Shown here: piece after piece, positions 7,323 to 15,646 of the stretch
How positions within the stretch are numbered: the first letter of the stretch is position 1
Layout of the letters: every line of letters starts with the position of its first letter
Source: Phaeodactylibacter xiamenensis
Lineage (GTDB): Bacteria > Bacteroidota > Bacteroidia > Chitinophagales > Saprospiraceae
Length of the DNA stretch: 64,000 nucleotides
Reading direction: 5' to 3'
Assembly: GCF_000759025.1 (NCBI RefSeq)
Contig: NZ_JPOS01000029.1
Location: 184,694-248,693, forward strand
Notes under the pieces: model-generated
Told to the model about the DNA's origin: nothing
Database searches by the model: none
Seen by the model: only the letters and a program-made list of their open reading frames with translations
Program-made: the position numbers and the translations under genes

Positions 7323-9338
7323 GTGATACCCCCAGGACAGCAGCTGTCCGTGTCCCATAAACAGTCCGGGCAGCTGTCGATGACGATGGAGGCTTTCCTT
7401 TTGGAAGCGAGCGGCTCAGGGCGTGGCGACATAACAGGCGTGGGCACAGAAACCGAAGGGGAGGAGTGTGAACTGCCCCCGACCGGCTGCACGCCTGAAG
7501 AGCAGGCGGCCCAGAATAAGTCGCTCTCGGAAATCCACAATAACATGTGCAGCCTGACAGGCAGCGGCCAGGCAGCGTACCCAATAACGGTATACCTGGT
7601 ACAGCTTTGCGACGGCTCTACCGCATATATAGCAGGAGATGGGAATATGGAGCTATTAGAGGGCGACTATAATATTCTTGACCAGCTAGTGCTGACTTCC
7701 CCTGATATGATATTGGACATTGTCATAACCAAGAAGCGCCCGCTGTTCGCGATGCGCTTCGGCCATCAGGAGAATGGGAACATAGACGAGCTGGCCTGGA
7801 AGATAACGAACCGCTCAGAGAAAATCTACTACCCGTCCTACGACCCGCTAGACCGGCTTACGGGCGCAAACTATGGTTTTACAAGAGTACAGAGTATAAC
7901 ACCACAAGTAGGTGCGCCGTATCTGGATATGCAGGTAGTGATGAGCAACACCTATCAGGTGCCAAAGATAGGTTATGACGGCATCGGCAATATCATGGAG
8001 CTGGTAAGGATGGGACAGCGCCCGTCCCCGCAGAACTGCTTCGAGCCAGGCCTGATAGACGACTTGGGCTACACTTATGATACGCAGAGCGGGCACCTGG
8101 TTTCAGTCCGAGACGGTGCCCCAAGCGGCTTTAAAAATTACGGCTTCAAAGACGGCGCCCCGGGGAACGACTATATGTATGATGACAATGGGAACCTCAT
8201 ACAGGACAACAACAAGAACTTGTCATTCACCTACAATTACCTTAACTTGCCAAAGACGATTGGCCAGGCAAGCTTCCTGTACGATGCAGATGGCACGAAG
8301 TGGCGCAAGATAGGCGAGGACGGCATTACGGAATACGCCAGCGGCATCATCTTCAAGAATGGGAGTGTGGAGGCCATAATGGACAAGTCCGGGCGTCTGG
8401 TAGCAGAGGGCACGGCCCTAAGCCAGGGCATGCGGGCGGAGTACTGGCATCAGGACCACCTGGGCAACACCCGCCTGGCATTCTCCGACTACGTCGTACA
8501 AGATGGCGTGATAGAAACGCAGGACGACCCCAATACGCCGCAGGACGATATTGAGGTCACTCAGGAATTACATTACTACCCCTTCGGTATGGAGCAGCTG
8601 GGCAGCTGGTACGGTACTGTTGCTCCGGACAACGACTACCGCTATAATGGCAAGGAGCTGAATGAGGATTATGGGATGGACCTTTATGAGTATGGCTTCA
8701 GGTGGTATGATGCGGCTATAGGGCGGTTTACGGGGGTGGATCCGATTGCGGATGAGTTTGCCTGGGTGAATACGTATAATTATGCGGAGAATGAGCCGGT
8801 GGCGCATATAGACCTTCATGGGTTGCAGAAGTATAGGGCAGATATGAAGGAGTCAAATAGTTTTTTGCAGCATTTGAAAAACCTGCCTCATAATCTTATG
8901 GAAGGAACAAAAACAATTATGATCGAGTTTGGCGATGCAACAGGTATATCTAGCTTGTTTGAGCAGGGTTCTCCAAATACGGAAGATTTCCACGATCATG
9001 GATCGGCTAAAGGAGGGTATGAAGAATTTTCCTCAGGTGGCGATTTAAACAGTGAAGGGACTAGTCCCACGGCGTCTGCTGAGGAAGGGGCTGAAGTAGA
9101 AATTATCATAGTCGACGATATGTTCCCTTCGGGAGGAGGCTCAGGCGGGATGAGTGGTATTCCTGATGAGATTCAGCAGTTTGATGATTTTTCTTCGGCC
9201 GTAGATCAAGCAAGAAAAGTTTACGATAAAATAAATTCAGATGAGAATTCTCAAGAAGCTATAGAAATAGACACTGTTTATATGTTTGGAGATTCTAAGC
9301 AGACAAAATCAAGACCTATAAATGAAGAAAGAAATTAA
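7323..9338 (+). CDS. Rhs/YD-repeat protein, 5'-truncated, with unique C-terminal tip
   Basis: A 671-residue frame beginning at GTG 7323, 13 bases after an in-frame TAG at 7308-7310. Residues ~45-100 are Cys-rich (EECELPPTGC, NNMCSLTG). From ~150 onward there are YD-repeat signatures: YDPLDRLTGANYGF, YDGIGNIMELVR, YMYDDNGNLIQDNNKNLSF and FLYDADGTKWRKIG. The core ends with the Rhs hallmark DHLGNTRLAF, then YRYNGKELNEDYGMDLYEYG, and FTGVDPIADEF. After DLHGLQ (~residue 500) the sequence changes to a 170-residue tip (EGTKTIMIEFGDATGISSL, then an acidic/Gly-rich stretch) that I do not recognise. Full-length Rhs proteins usually exceed 1500 residues and have a signal peptide, so this is a 3' fragment. 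The following lipoprotein gene overlaps it by 17 bases and is the candidate immunity gene. Confidence 0.85.
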   Translation: MIPPGQQLSVSHKQSGQLSMTMEAFLLEASGSGRGDITGVGTETEGEECELPPTGCTPEEQAAQNKSLSEIHNNMCSLTGSGQAAYPITVYLVQLCDGSTAYIAGDGNMELLEGDYNILDQLVLTSPDMILDIVITKKRPLFAMRFGHQENGNIDELAWKITNRSEKIYYPSYDPLDRLTGANYGFTRVQSITPQVGAPYLDMQVVMSNTYQVPKIGYDGIGNIMELVRMGQRPSPQNCFEPGLIDDLGYTYDTQSGHLVSVRDGAPSGFKNYGFKDGAPGNDYMYDDNGNLIQDNNKNLSFTYNYLNLPKTIGQASFLYDADGTKWRKIGEDGITEYASGIIFKNGSVEAIMDKSGRLVAEGTALSQGMRAEYWHQDHLGNTRLAFSDYVVQDGVIETQDDPNTPQDDIEVTQELHYYPFGMEQLGSWYGTVAPDNDYRYNGKELNEDYGMDLYEYGFRWYDAAIGRFTGVDPIADEFAWVNTYNYAENEPVAHIDLHGLQKYRADMKESNSFLQHLKNLPHNLMEGTKTIMIEFGDATGISSLFEQGSPNTEDFHDHGSAKGGYEEFSSGGDLNSEGTSPTASAEEGAEVEIIIVDDMFPSGGGSGGMSGIPDEIQQFDDFSSAVDQARKVYDKINSDENSQEAIEIDTVYMFGDSKQTKSRPINEERN

Positions 9339-10086
9339 ATTTTTCAAGCTAAGTTTATTCCTCCTCTTGGTCTTAATAGGGTGCGAGAAAGATGATTGCA
9401 GGGTAGTAGAGTATTACGAAGAAAGTCATGATCCTATGATGAAGATGTGCCTTATTGATGGTAATGCTGAATTATATGAAGTTGAGACATATTACCAAAG
9501 TGGCCAGATTAAATCACGGTTTTTGATGGAATCAGGAAATATTAATGGCAAGTTGAAGAAATTCTATGAAAGTGGATCATTGAAAGAAGAATCTACCTAC
9601 AAAGAAGGAATATTGCAGGGGGATTACCATACTTACAGAGAAAATGGTAAGCCTTATGTATATAACTACTTTGTCGACGAATTCGCTGTGTATGCTAAGA
9701 CATATAAGGATCAAAATGGACACCAAGAGGTACTAGAAACATATAGACCAGTATTAGTTTACGAAGCAGATACAGTTTATGAACTTGGGAGTACTTTCAG
9801 AGTTAAAGTTAGCTTACCCATCCCCGATAGCCTTTTAGGAGATAAAGAGCTATATTTCGCCTACCAGATGAAATCAATTTCATTGAAAGATAGTGTGATT
9901 ATTAACCCTTCGAACGAAGTACATTTGAATAGCAAAGAACCAGTAATTTGTTCCGTTTTATTGGACACACTAGGTAAAAGAGTATTTTATGGGCATGTTG
10001 TAAATAAACCGGAAAAATGGTTTTATGATTCGTTTGAACGAGTGATTGAAGTAGTCCCTCCTTCATCTGTAAATAAGGAACAATAA
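9322..10086 (+). CDS. YwqK/MORN_2-like lipoprotein, candidate immunity protein
   Basis: A 254-residue protein with a lipoprotein signal (FFKLSLFLLLVLIGC, lipobox LIGC). Residues ~55-115 contain three or four MORN_2-type repeats: ETYYQSGQIKSRFLMESG, NGKLKKFYESGSLKEES and GDYHTYRENGKPYVY. Proteins with these repeats are often annotated as YwqK-family antitoxins. The C-terminal half (~140-250) is beta-rich and unassigned. The start codon lies inside the 3' end of the Rhs tip gene (17-base overlap), which couples the two genes and supports a toxin-immunity relation. The lipid anchor would place it in the periplasm. Function is inference from family and overlap. Confidence 0.8.
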   Translation: MKKEIKFFKLSLFLLLVLIGCEKDDCRVVEYYEESHDPMMKMCLIDGNAELYEVETYYQSGQIKSRFLMESGNINGKLKKFYESGSLKEESTYKEGILQGDYHTYRENGKPYVYNYFVDEFAVYAKTYKDQNGHQEVLETYRPVLVYEADTVYELGSTFRVKVSLPIPDSLLGDKELYFAYQMKSISLKDSVIINPSNEVHLNSKEPVICSVLLDTLGKRVFYGHVVNKPEKWFYDSFERVIEVVPPSSVNKEQ

Positions 10087-10109
10087 GAGCTATGCAATAG
10101 CTAAAGTGC

Positions 10110-10240
10110 CCCGCTAACAGTAGCCTGCAAGCAACCGTCCAAAAGTAGCCGCTGCAAGTCAGTTCCACCGCCACGCCAGCTATCCACCCAGCAATAAGAC
10201 CGTAGCAGTTGCACTGCGGCTGGCTGGAGTGTATTTTGGG
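10110..10240. repeat. 131-bp imperfect direct repeat, copy A
   Basis: It aligns without gaps to 17749-17879 at roughly three quarters identity by eye. The best-conserved part ends in GCGGCTGGCTGGAGTGTATT. It begins 24 bases after the candidate immunity gene of the first Rhs cassette; the other copy begins 26 bases after the last one. Confidence 0.75.
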
Positions 10241-10520
10241 ATATTGCGCCCCAGCTGCCCTGCGTTATGCCAGTCGCTACAGCAGCAGCCAAGACCACAA
10301 AAGCCAAATTGAATCCATCTCGCCAGGAATGCAAAATAGGCCTCCATTTTTTTTTAGCGGCCTGGTAATTTCCCTATTCCGCTCCGACTTTGGTCTATCA
10401 ACAACATGCTGGATGCCAAGATAGCAGTAGTATTTGATTAGGAAAGCGAGGAGAAAAGAACCCAAATGGTTTACTTTTTGTTTATAATCATGTATTTTGT
10501 CAACCAAAGCAACTTCCAGC
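10241..10520. other. Non-coding spacer before the ImmA/IrrE gene
   Basis: No reading frame with coding character. Near 10470-10495 there is an AT-rich stretch (TTTACTTTTTGTTTATAATC) that could hold the promoter of the next gene. An A/T-rich run at about 10348-10356 has no matching stem. Confidence 0.5.
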
Positions 10521-11576
10521 ATGCATTCAGCATTTCCTAAACGGCTCAAAGCTGCACGTCTTCAGGCGGGCGCCACTCAGGCAATCCTGGCTGCTGCCAT
10601 AGGGGTGAGCAAACAGGCTGTTAGCCAGTTTGAGCATGGGCGCAAAAGCCCGGAGAGTAATACCCTTATCAGGATTGCGCAGTTTTTGGGGAAGCCGGTA
10701 GGGTACTTCATGCGCCCACTGTCCATTCAATTAGAACAGGTAGATTTCAGGAAACGGGCAAGCCTAAAAGGCAAGGCACTCGAAGCTGTAAAAGCTAAAG
10801 TGCTGGACCATCTTGAGCCCTACCTGGAGCTTGAGGAAATCCTTGGAATAGGAATCGGTTTCACTAACCCGATTGCTGATATCCAGATTACTCAGATTGA
10901 AAATGCTGAAGAGGCGGCCTGCCGGTTAATGGAAGCTTGGAAGCTGGGCAACAACCCAATTCCCAATATTGTGGAAATGCTTGAGGAGCACAACATTAAG
11001 GTAGTCATGGTAGATGCCGACCGTCAGTTTGATGGCTTAAGTACTATGGTAAATGGCAGGATACCAGTTATAGTGGTCAACCGCAATTGGGATACTCTTC
11101 GTGTCCGGTTTACTGTTCTGCATGAGCTTGGACATTTAGTGCTTCAGTTTCCAAAAGAAGCCGGGCACCAATTCTGTGAAAAAGCCTGCAATCGGTTTGC
11201 AGGCGCAATGCTGTTGCCAGCAGAGGTGTTTCAGGAAGAAATAGGATTAAACCGTAAAAGGGTAGCGCTATCTGAATTGATCCCAATAAAGGAATATTAT
11301 GGCCTCTCTTTAGCTGCAATGATCTACCGTGGAAGTGAGCTGGGCATCTTTACCCGGGGCGTTGCTAATAGGTTTTGGAAAATGAGAAACCAAAATCCGG
11401 AGCTAAAAAAAGAAAATCCGGCACAATTCGGCCACTACCTTGGGCAAGAACGGTCTTCCCGCTTTGAGCAATTGCTCGCCAAAGCGCTGACCCTGGAATT
11501 GGTCACCTACAGTAAAGCAGCACAGATGGCAGGGAAGTCTCTGAACGATCTCAGGAAGGAACATCAATTGGTTTAG
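10521..11576 (+). CDS. Xre-type HTH / ImmA-IrrE metallopeptidase fusion
   Basis: A 351-residue protein from ATG 10521 (a TTG at 10497 is the alternative). The N-terminal ~60 residues are an Xre helix-turn-helix (RLKAARLQAGATQAILAAAIG, then SKQAVSQFEHGRKSPESNTL). The middle carries the zincin motif HELGH in RFTVLHELGHLVLQF, followed by CNRFAGAMLLP, the signature of ImmA/IrrE peptidases (COG2856). Such proteins cleave or release repressors, and also act as antitoxin-like partners in small two-gene modules. Immediately downstream is the 3' end of a PIN-like gene, the partner often found with this architecture. The active-site residues are intact; the partner is truncated. Confidence 0.9.
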   Translation: MHSAFPKRLKAARLQAGATQAILAAAIGVSKQAVSQFEHGRKSPESNTLIRIAQFLGKPVGYFMRPLSIQLEQVDFRKRASLKGKALEAVKAKVLDHLEPYLELEEILGIGIGFTNPIADIQITQIENAEEAACRLMEAWKLGNNPIPNIVEMLEEHNIKVVMVDADRQFDGLSTMVNGRIPVIVVNRNWDTLRVRFTVLHELGHLVLQFPKEAGHQFCEKACNRFAGAMLLPAEVFQEEIGLNRKRVALSELIPIKEYYGLSLAAMIYRGSELGIFTRGVANRFWKMRNQNPELKKENPAQFGHYLGQERSSRFEQLLAKALTLELVTYSKAAQMAGKSLNDLRKEHQLV

Positions 11577-11785
11577 ATGCAGGCTGTTGCGATAAAAGGC
11601 TTCGGAAAGTGGGGCAGAAAACAGGTGTTGAGGTACATGGAATACTGTGGTTGCTTGATCAACTGTTTGCTGAAGGGATGATCAGTCCGACAACAGCCTG
11701 TGAAAAAATAAGACTGCTAAACAAAGTGAACCCGCGACTACCCTCAGCTGCGGTTCAAGAGCGGATGAAAATATGGTGTGCTTGA
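11571..11785 (+). pseudogene. 5'-truncated PIN-like toxin partner of the ImmA/IrrE gene
   Basis: A frame ending at TGA 11783-11785 reads DKRLRKVGQKTGVEVHGILW, then LLDQLFAEGMISPTTACEKI and NPRLPSAAVQERMKIWC. This matches the C-terminal third of PIN-like (DUF3368-type) proteins, with their DxxxRK..G..V.G..W..D pattern. No start codon or N-terminal catalytic half is present: the frame emerges out of the stop region of the ImmA/IrrE gene. It was probably lost by deletion at the gene junction. The family call is by eye. Confidence 0.65.
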
Positions 11786-11792
11786 CTAAGTA

Positions 11793-11957
11793 TAACGACC
11801 CCAATACGCCGCAGGACGATATAGAGATCACTCAGGCTGAAGCAAAGCGGAAGTCCCGGTTCTTACCGGGAAGCTGCACTACTACCTACCGCTTACAGCG
11901 GCACAGGCTATTTGGCATGGTGCAGCTGGGCAGCTGTACCATGCCGCCGTAACTGTA
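11793..11957 (+). pseudogene. Rhs core relic with frameshift, seam of cassette 2
   Basis: One frame reads YNDPNTPQDDIEITQ, matching the intact core at about 8523-8566, and continues to RHRLFGMVQLGSC before a stop at about 11952. The shifted frame continues through QAAYSTVAPD into the next entry. Compared with the intact core, extra bases lie between EITQ and FGM. The end (GCAGGCGGCCTACAGCACC) recurs at about 14678 and 16476. Confidence 0.7.
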
Positions 11958-12923
11958 GTGCAGGCGGCCTACAGCACCGTAGCCCCGGACAAAGACTACC
12001 GCTATAATGGCAAGGAGCTGAATGGGGATTATGGGATGGACCTCTATGAGTATGGCTTCAGGTGGTATGATGCGGCGGTGGGGAGGTGGCATGGGGTGGA
12101 TCCGTTGGCTGATTACCAAGAATCCAGAACTCCTTACGGCTATTCTTTAAATAGTCCACTAGTTTATATTGATCCTGACGGCTCTTTACCTATATTGATA
12201 AATGGTCGAGTTGCAGGCTGTGAATCAAGTTGTAGAGGGAGTAAAGATTACTGGGGTGAAGAAATTCTAAGAACTATTGCTAACAGCGGAATTCCTAACC
12301 CTGGAGGGCAAAGGCATTTCGTTGATGGCGATAGGCACATGACTCAAGATGAGGGCGGGTTTTCTGTGATAGCAGCAGGCAGTTATTTTACTGGTAATAT
12401 CGCTTGGCAAAGAACTGCTGCAGGTTATTCTCAAGCTTCTGATGATTTTGAGAAAATCATTTCTAAACTGGAGAGAGACCCAGAAACAGGATTAATTACC
12501 GAAAATATTCAGATTTATTCTCATAGTCGAGGTTCAGCATTTGCTGAAGGGTACACAAAAAGACTAATTGAGTTGATCAAAGAAAATTCTGATCTTTTCG
12601 CTGATCCTAATGGCGTTGTAAATCTTTCTATGAATCTAGCACCTCATCAGTCGTGGGCTGTTGATGCTACAGATGGAGTTCCAAGCTATTCCTTTCACCA
12701 TAATGACGACAAATTATCAGGAAACTCAATGGAAGGAGTTCTGGGAGCTTTTTCATCTGGTATAGGGAACGGGACAATGGAAGCCCATGGGGTTTCTTCT
12801 TTTGTGAATGAAGTTGGCGCATTTCTTTCATCTTACAATAGTAACGGAGCCTCTCAAGCTACAATAAATGACTTTGTCAGTAAGATGCAGAACCAGTATG
12901 GAATTAAGGTTACAGTTCAGTAA
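11958..12923 (+). CDS. Orphan Rhs C-terminal cassette with lipase-like tip
   Basis: A 321-residue frame (GTG 11958 as formal start; the true gene was probably longer). Residues 1-60 are the Rhs core end (YRYNGKELNGDYGMDLYEYG, FRWYDAAVGRWHGVDPLAD, SLNSPLVYIDPDG). The remaining ~260 residues are a tip with an alpha/beta-hydrolase-like nucleophile elbow S-x-S-x-G: IYSHSRGSAFAEGY, Ser at about residue 190. Later segments VDATDGVPSYSFHHNDDKLSG could supply Asp and His. This suggests a lipase or phospholipase effector; it is inference from a short motif. A small membrane protein follows after eight bases. Without a secretion signal or full core it may be silent unless recombined onto an intact Rhs gene. 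Confidence 0.7.
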   Translation: MQAAYSTVAPDKDYRYNGKELNGDYGMDLYEYGFRWYDAAVGRWHGVDPLADYQESRTPYGYSLNSPLVYIDPDGSLPILINGRVAGCESSCRGSKDYWGEEILRTIANSGIPNPGGQRHFVDGDRHMTQDEGGFSVIAAGSYFTGNIAWQRTAAGYSQASDDFEKIISKLERDPETGLITENIQIYSHSRGSAFAEGYTKRLIELIKENSDLFADPNGVVNLSMNLAPHQSWAVDATDGVPSYSFHHNDDKLSGNSMEGVLGAFSSGIGNGTMEAHGVSSFVNEVGAFLSSYNSNGASQATINDFVSKMQNQYGIKVTVQ

Positions 12924-12931
12924 ATAGTATT

Positions 12932-13210
12932 ATGATGAAGTATCTTGCTTTCATTATCGCAAATGTCGCAGTTTTTATCCTGCTGAGGTATTTTTCGATT
13001 TTCACCTTTGTCCTTTACAGACTAGGACCCCACGCAAAATATTCTGTTTGGGATTTTGTTCCGGCTTTTGCTTTGCATCTATTGTTCTTGATAATTTGTC
13101 TCTTTAAAAAAGGTTGGTTCTGGACAACTATTTTGACTATCAGTATAACACTTCTATTGTTTTATGGTCGTCATTATAACTATATACCTAACTCAATAGT
13201 CCCTTCTTAA
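12932..13210 (+). CDS. Small multi-helix membrane protein, candidate immunity protein
   Basis: A 92-residue protein with three hydrophobic segments: YLAFIIANVAVFILLRYF, FVPAFALHLLFLIICLF and WFWTTILTISITLLLFYG. It lies eight bases after the lipase-like tip, the usual place of an immunity gene, and an integral membrane protein would suit protection against a membrane-damaging effector. I do not recognise a named family. After its stop the sequence returns to Rhs relic. Confidence 0.6.
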   Translation: MMKYLAFIIANVAVFILLRYFSIFTFVLYRLGPHAKYSVWDFVPAFALHLLFLIICLFKKGWFWTTILTISITLLLFYGRHYNYIPNSIVPS

Positions 13211-13277
13211 CGCCCCACTAGCCCCGCTAGATGCAGGCTGATCCCGAACTGGCTGCGGGAGAAGCTTGACGGTTAGC

Positions 13278-13403
13278 GATGACGGATGCATCAGTAGAAC
13301 CACCCTGTACGTCAGTGCCTTTGAATTTGAGGAAACGCCTGATCATCCTATGCGACTAGAGAGCATTAATGGTCATTCAGATGGACACTTATTACAAGAC
13401 TAG
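13278..13403 (+). pseudogene. Rhs core relic, upstream piece of cassette 3
   Basis: An in-frame stretch reads DDGCISRTTLYVSAFEFEE and RLESINGHSDGHLL and stops at TAG 13401. TTLYVS.FEFE is a conserved Rhs core strand that normally lies just before the YYYRDHLGN block, which follows here in another register. The stop and missing bases separate the two, so this is a broken 5' part of the next entry. Confidence 0.6.
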
Positions 13404-13430
13404 GCAACCGCAGATCTTGTCACGGGTGAT

Positions 13431-14357
13431 GTGCCAGGCAGACAGGAGTATTATTACCGGGATCACTTAGGGAATGTTCGCTTGACCTTCTCCGGCCTAA
13501 ATGCTGATGGAGGTATTACCGTGGGTAGTATCTATGATCCGGCCAACGAAATCATTGCGGAGCGACATTATTACCCATTCGGTATGGAGATGAACGGGGA
13601 GTGGTTTGCAACTGTGGCACCTGAAGGTCACTACCGCTATAATGGCAAGGAGCTGAATGAGGATTATGGGATGGACCTCTATGAATATGGCTTCAGGTGG
13701 TATGATGCGGCTATAGGGCGGTTTATGGGGGTGGATCCGATTGCGGATGAGTTTCCATATTTGTCTGTGTATAACTATGCAAGTAATGATCCCGTCACGA
13801 ATATTGATTTGCATGGGTTGCAAGGGGAACCCTATTTTAAATTGAATGCTAAAGGTGGTTTGACTCAAGGCACATATGGAGCTGAATTAAGAGCACTTGG
13901 AGCTAGAGAAGGGACTGTAGCAAAAATAGCTGCCTCAAATTTAGTGAAATTAGAAGGGGGACTTACAGGAAATGAAGAAGAAGGCATTCGTTTTGAAGGG
14001 CAAGAAAATGTGATTTTTAATGATCCTGAATCTGCTTTTGGAATTAGTTTTGGAGAGTTTTTTGGTGGGAGTTTTGAGGTTACTGGCAATGAGGAAAATG
14101 GGAGTATGAAAACTACTGCCGAAATAAACTTAGTACTTTTCAAAGTTAAAAGAGAGGTAGTTGAGAAAGAAGGCGGTGAAGTTGAAACATCAACCTCTTT
14201 TGTTTTCGAATTGGGTGCTTCAGGAGGGTTAGGAGTGCTTGGAGGCTTTTTCAATATTTCACTTGAGTTTGGGGAAACAGAAACTATGAACTCGTTACAA
14301 GATAGTTCATCTGATGAATCGTCTTCAAATCAAGCAGAATTAAGACCAAAATATTGA
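13431..14357 (+). CDS. Orphan Rhs C-terminal cassette with unknown tip
   Basis: A 308-residue frame (GTG 13431; the frame is open from 13404). The core part runs from GRQEYYYRDHLGNVRLTFSG through HYYPFGMEMNGEWFATVAP and YRYNGKELNEDYGMDLYEYG to FMGVDPIADEF and DLHGLQ (residue ~130). The 175-residue tip is AT-rich, Gly/Glu-rich and probably beta-structured (LEGGLTGNEEEGIRFEG, FGISFGEFFGGSFEVTG, FVFELGASGGLGVLGGFF). I recognise no toxin family. The core sequence is close to cassette 1, including DEF and DLHGLQ, suggesting they share a parent. A broken membrane-protein gene follows four bases after the stop. Confidence 0.7.
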   Translation: MPGRQEYYYRDHLGNVRLTFSGLNADGGITVGSIYDPANEIIAERHYYPFGMEMNGEWFATVAPEGHYRYNGKELNEDYGMDLYEYGFRWYDAAIGRFMGVDPIADEFPYLSVYNYASNDPVTNIDLHGLQGEPYFKLNAKGGLTQGTYGAELRALGAREGTVAKIAASNLVKLEGGLTGNEEEGIRFEGQENVIFNDPESAFGISFGEFFGGSFEVTGNEENGSMKTTAEINLVLFKVKREVVEKEGGEVETSTSFVFELGASGGLGVLGGFFNISLEFGETETMNSLQDSSSDESSSNQAELRPKY

Positions 14358-14361
14358 TATC

Positions 14362-14651
14362 ATGAGCGGCTTTATTGCATATAAACTTGTACTTTTTCTA
14401 CTGTTAGCAAATCTTTATATCTGGAAAGCCTATATGCTATTAAATACATGCATCTTTCAAGAGGAGGAGAATGGTCAAATTTTTTTAAAGCCTACTTTAA
14501 GCTCCCCTTTTCTTCTAGACTATTAGCACTAAGCCCGCTGCCAGTACTCAATGGGAAGGAGGAACATACAACACGGAGGAAAGTCAATGTTATATTTTTT
14601 TTATTAGTTGTTATTTTCCTTCTATTTGTTTTACCGCCTCATTCATCATAG
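14362..14651 (+). pseudogene. Frameshifted small membrane protein, candidate immunity relic
   Basis: An ATG at 14362 opens a 54-residue frame beginning MSGFIAYKLVLFLLLANLYI and ending at TAG 14524. A second frame, open through 14651, reads SLYAIKYMHLSRGGEWSNFF, LPFSSRLLAL and VNVIFFLLVVIFLLFVLPP. Joining the frames near 14425-14433 gives one ~95-residue protein with a helix at each end, better than either alone. The first frame starts four bases after the preceding toxin tip. I therefore read it as a disrupted two-helix immunity protein. Confidence 0.5.
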
Positions 14652-14745
14652 GCCGTACCGTCCACCTTAACCGCGTGCAGGCGGCCTACAGCACCGTAGC
14701 CCCGGACAACGACTACCGCTATAATGGCAAGGAGCGGAATGGGTA
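14652..14745 (+). pseudogene. Rhs core relic with no tip
   Basis: It reads VQAAYSTVAPDNDYRYNGKE and ends in a stop at about 14743 (KERNG-stop). The GCAGGCGGCCTACAGCACC seam matches the cassettes at 11958 and 16328. The downstream sequence switches at once to the convergent AbiE pair, so any tip has been replaced or deleted. Confidence 0.7.
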
Positions 14746-14773
14746 AGAGGTTGCCTTGCCAAGATGTAAAGGG

Positions 14774-15646
14774 CTAACTACCCGGGTTGATTAGTCTTTC
14801 ATAAGTGGGTTTGATCCGCTCGCTAATTAGTTTTATTACTTCCGAAAGCTGAAGCCCAGTGTCAAGTTTTGCTTTGTTGAGCCAAGCTTTCCAAATAGTA
14901 TTCCTGTCTTTATCTTCATGGAATGCGGGCTTAAAAAGACTGTGGTCTGAGCTTACTGGTGTACCCCGTCGCCCGAATGTTTGCCGGATTGCTTCCTCTA
15001 GAGTTACATCATCCACTGTATGGTTTTTCAATAAGTGATAGACATCATAGAAATCTTTCATTCTAGTGTTCATTTCACCCAGGTCGATCATAGCTTCGAA
15101 TTTTTATGCGATGGCGGATTCGATAGAGTAGGTATAAATAACGGGAGGCTCCATATCAAGAATAACAGGGTAGGTCATTTTAATTGGGGCAGGTACGACT
15201 TTATCTCCAAAACCAATGTCTATTTGTAACCGTTGCTTAGTCCGGTGAAGGTGTGCTGTAACACCGATTCGGACTCCCTGATAGTTGCCATCCTTAATAA
15301 TGTCTTCTGTGGAAAGGGAGTCTAAATTAAAGGTTACGCCATCTTCTTTGTATGGCTGCTCACAAATGTGTGTTATTGCCGCTCTAAGCGCCTGATGATT
15401 TGGATCAAGCTCAAGACCCAGAAAGTCAATATCCTTTGTGACCCGGCTACGCTCTCCTTCCAGTGCATAGAGGAACGCAGCACCTTTGAGGCAGAAGTGA
15501 TGCTTGTATTTTGACTGGGATATTCGGTACAGAAACCGTTCCTGAAAATAGCGAAGTAAAAGCAATTGATGGCTTTTGCCTTCTGAACGGGCGATGTGTA
15601 ACAGCCGTCCTTTTACCGAAGCCACGATGTTCTTCTTTTCCTTCAT
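14774..15646 (-). pseudogene. AbiEii-type nucleotidyltransferase toxin with one nonsense codon
   Basis: The two frames 15104-15646 and 14774-15091 are one reading frame interrupted by TAA at 15106-15104. Across the stop the frame reads YSIESAIA-stop-KFEAMIDLGEMN. AbiEii proteins have a conserved Glu at this point (IAEKFEAM), so a single G-to-T change (GAA to TAA) explains it. The N-terminal part keeps the nucleotidyltransferase core: FCLKGAAFLYAL, then RVTKDIDFLG with the metal-binding D-x-D, and a third acidic site in LQIDIGFGD. The C-terminal part (MKDFYDVYHLL, WKAWLNKAK) is intact. AbiEii transfers nucleotides onto targets to arrest growth; truncation after residue 180 should inactivate it. 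The upstream AbiEi gene overlaps by four bases. Confidence 0.9.
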
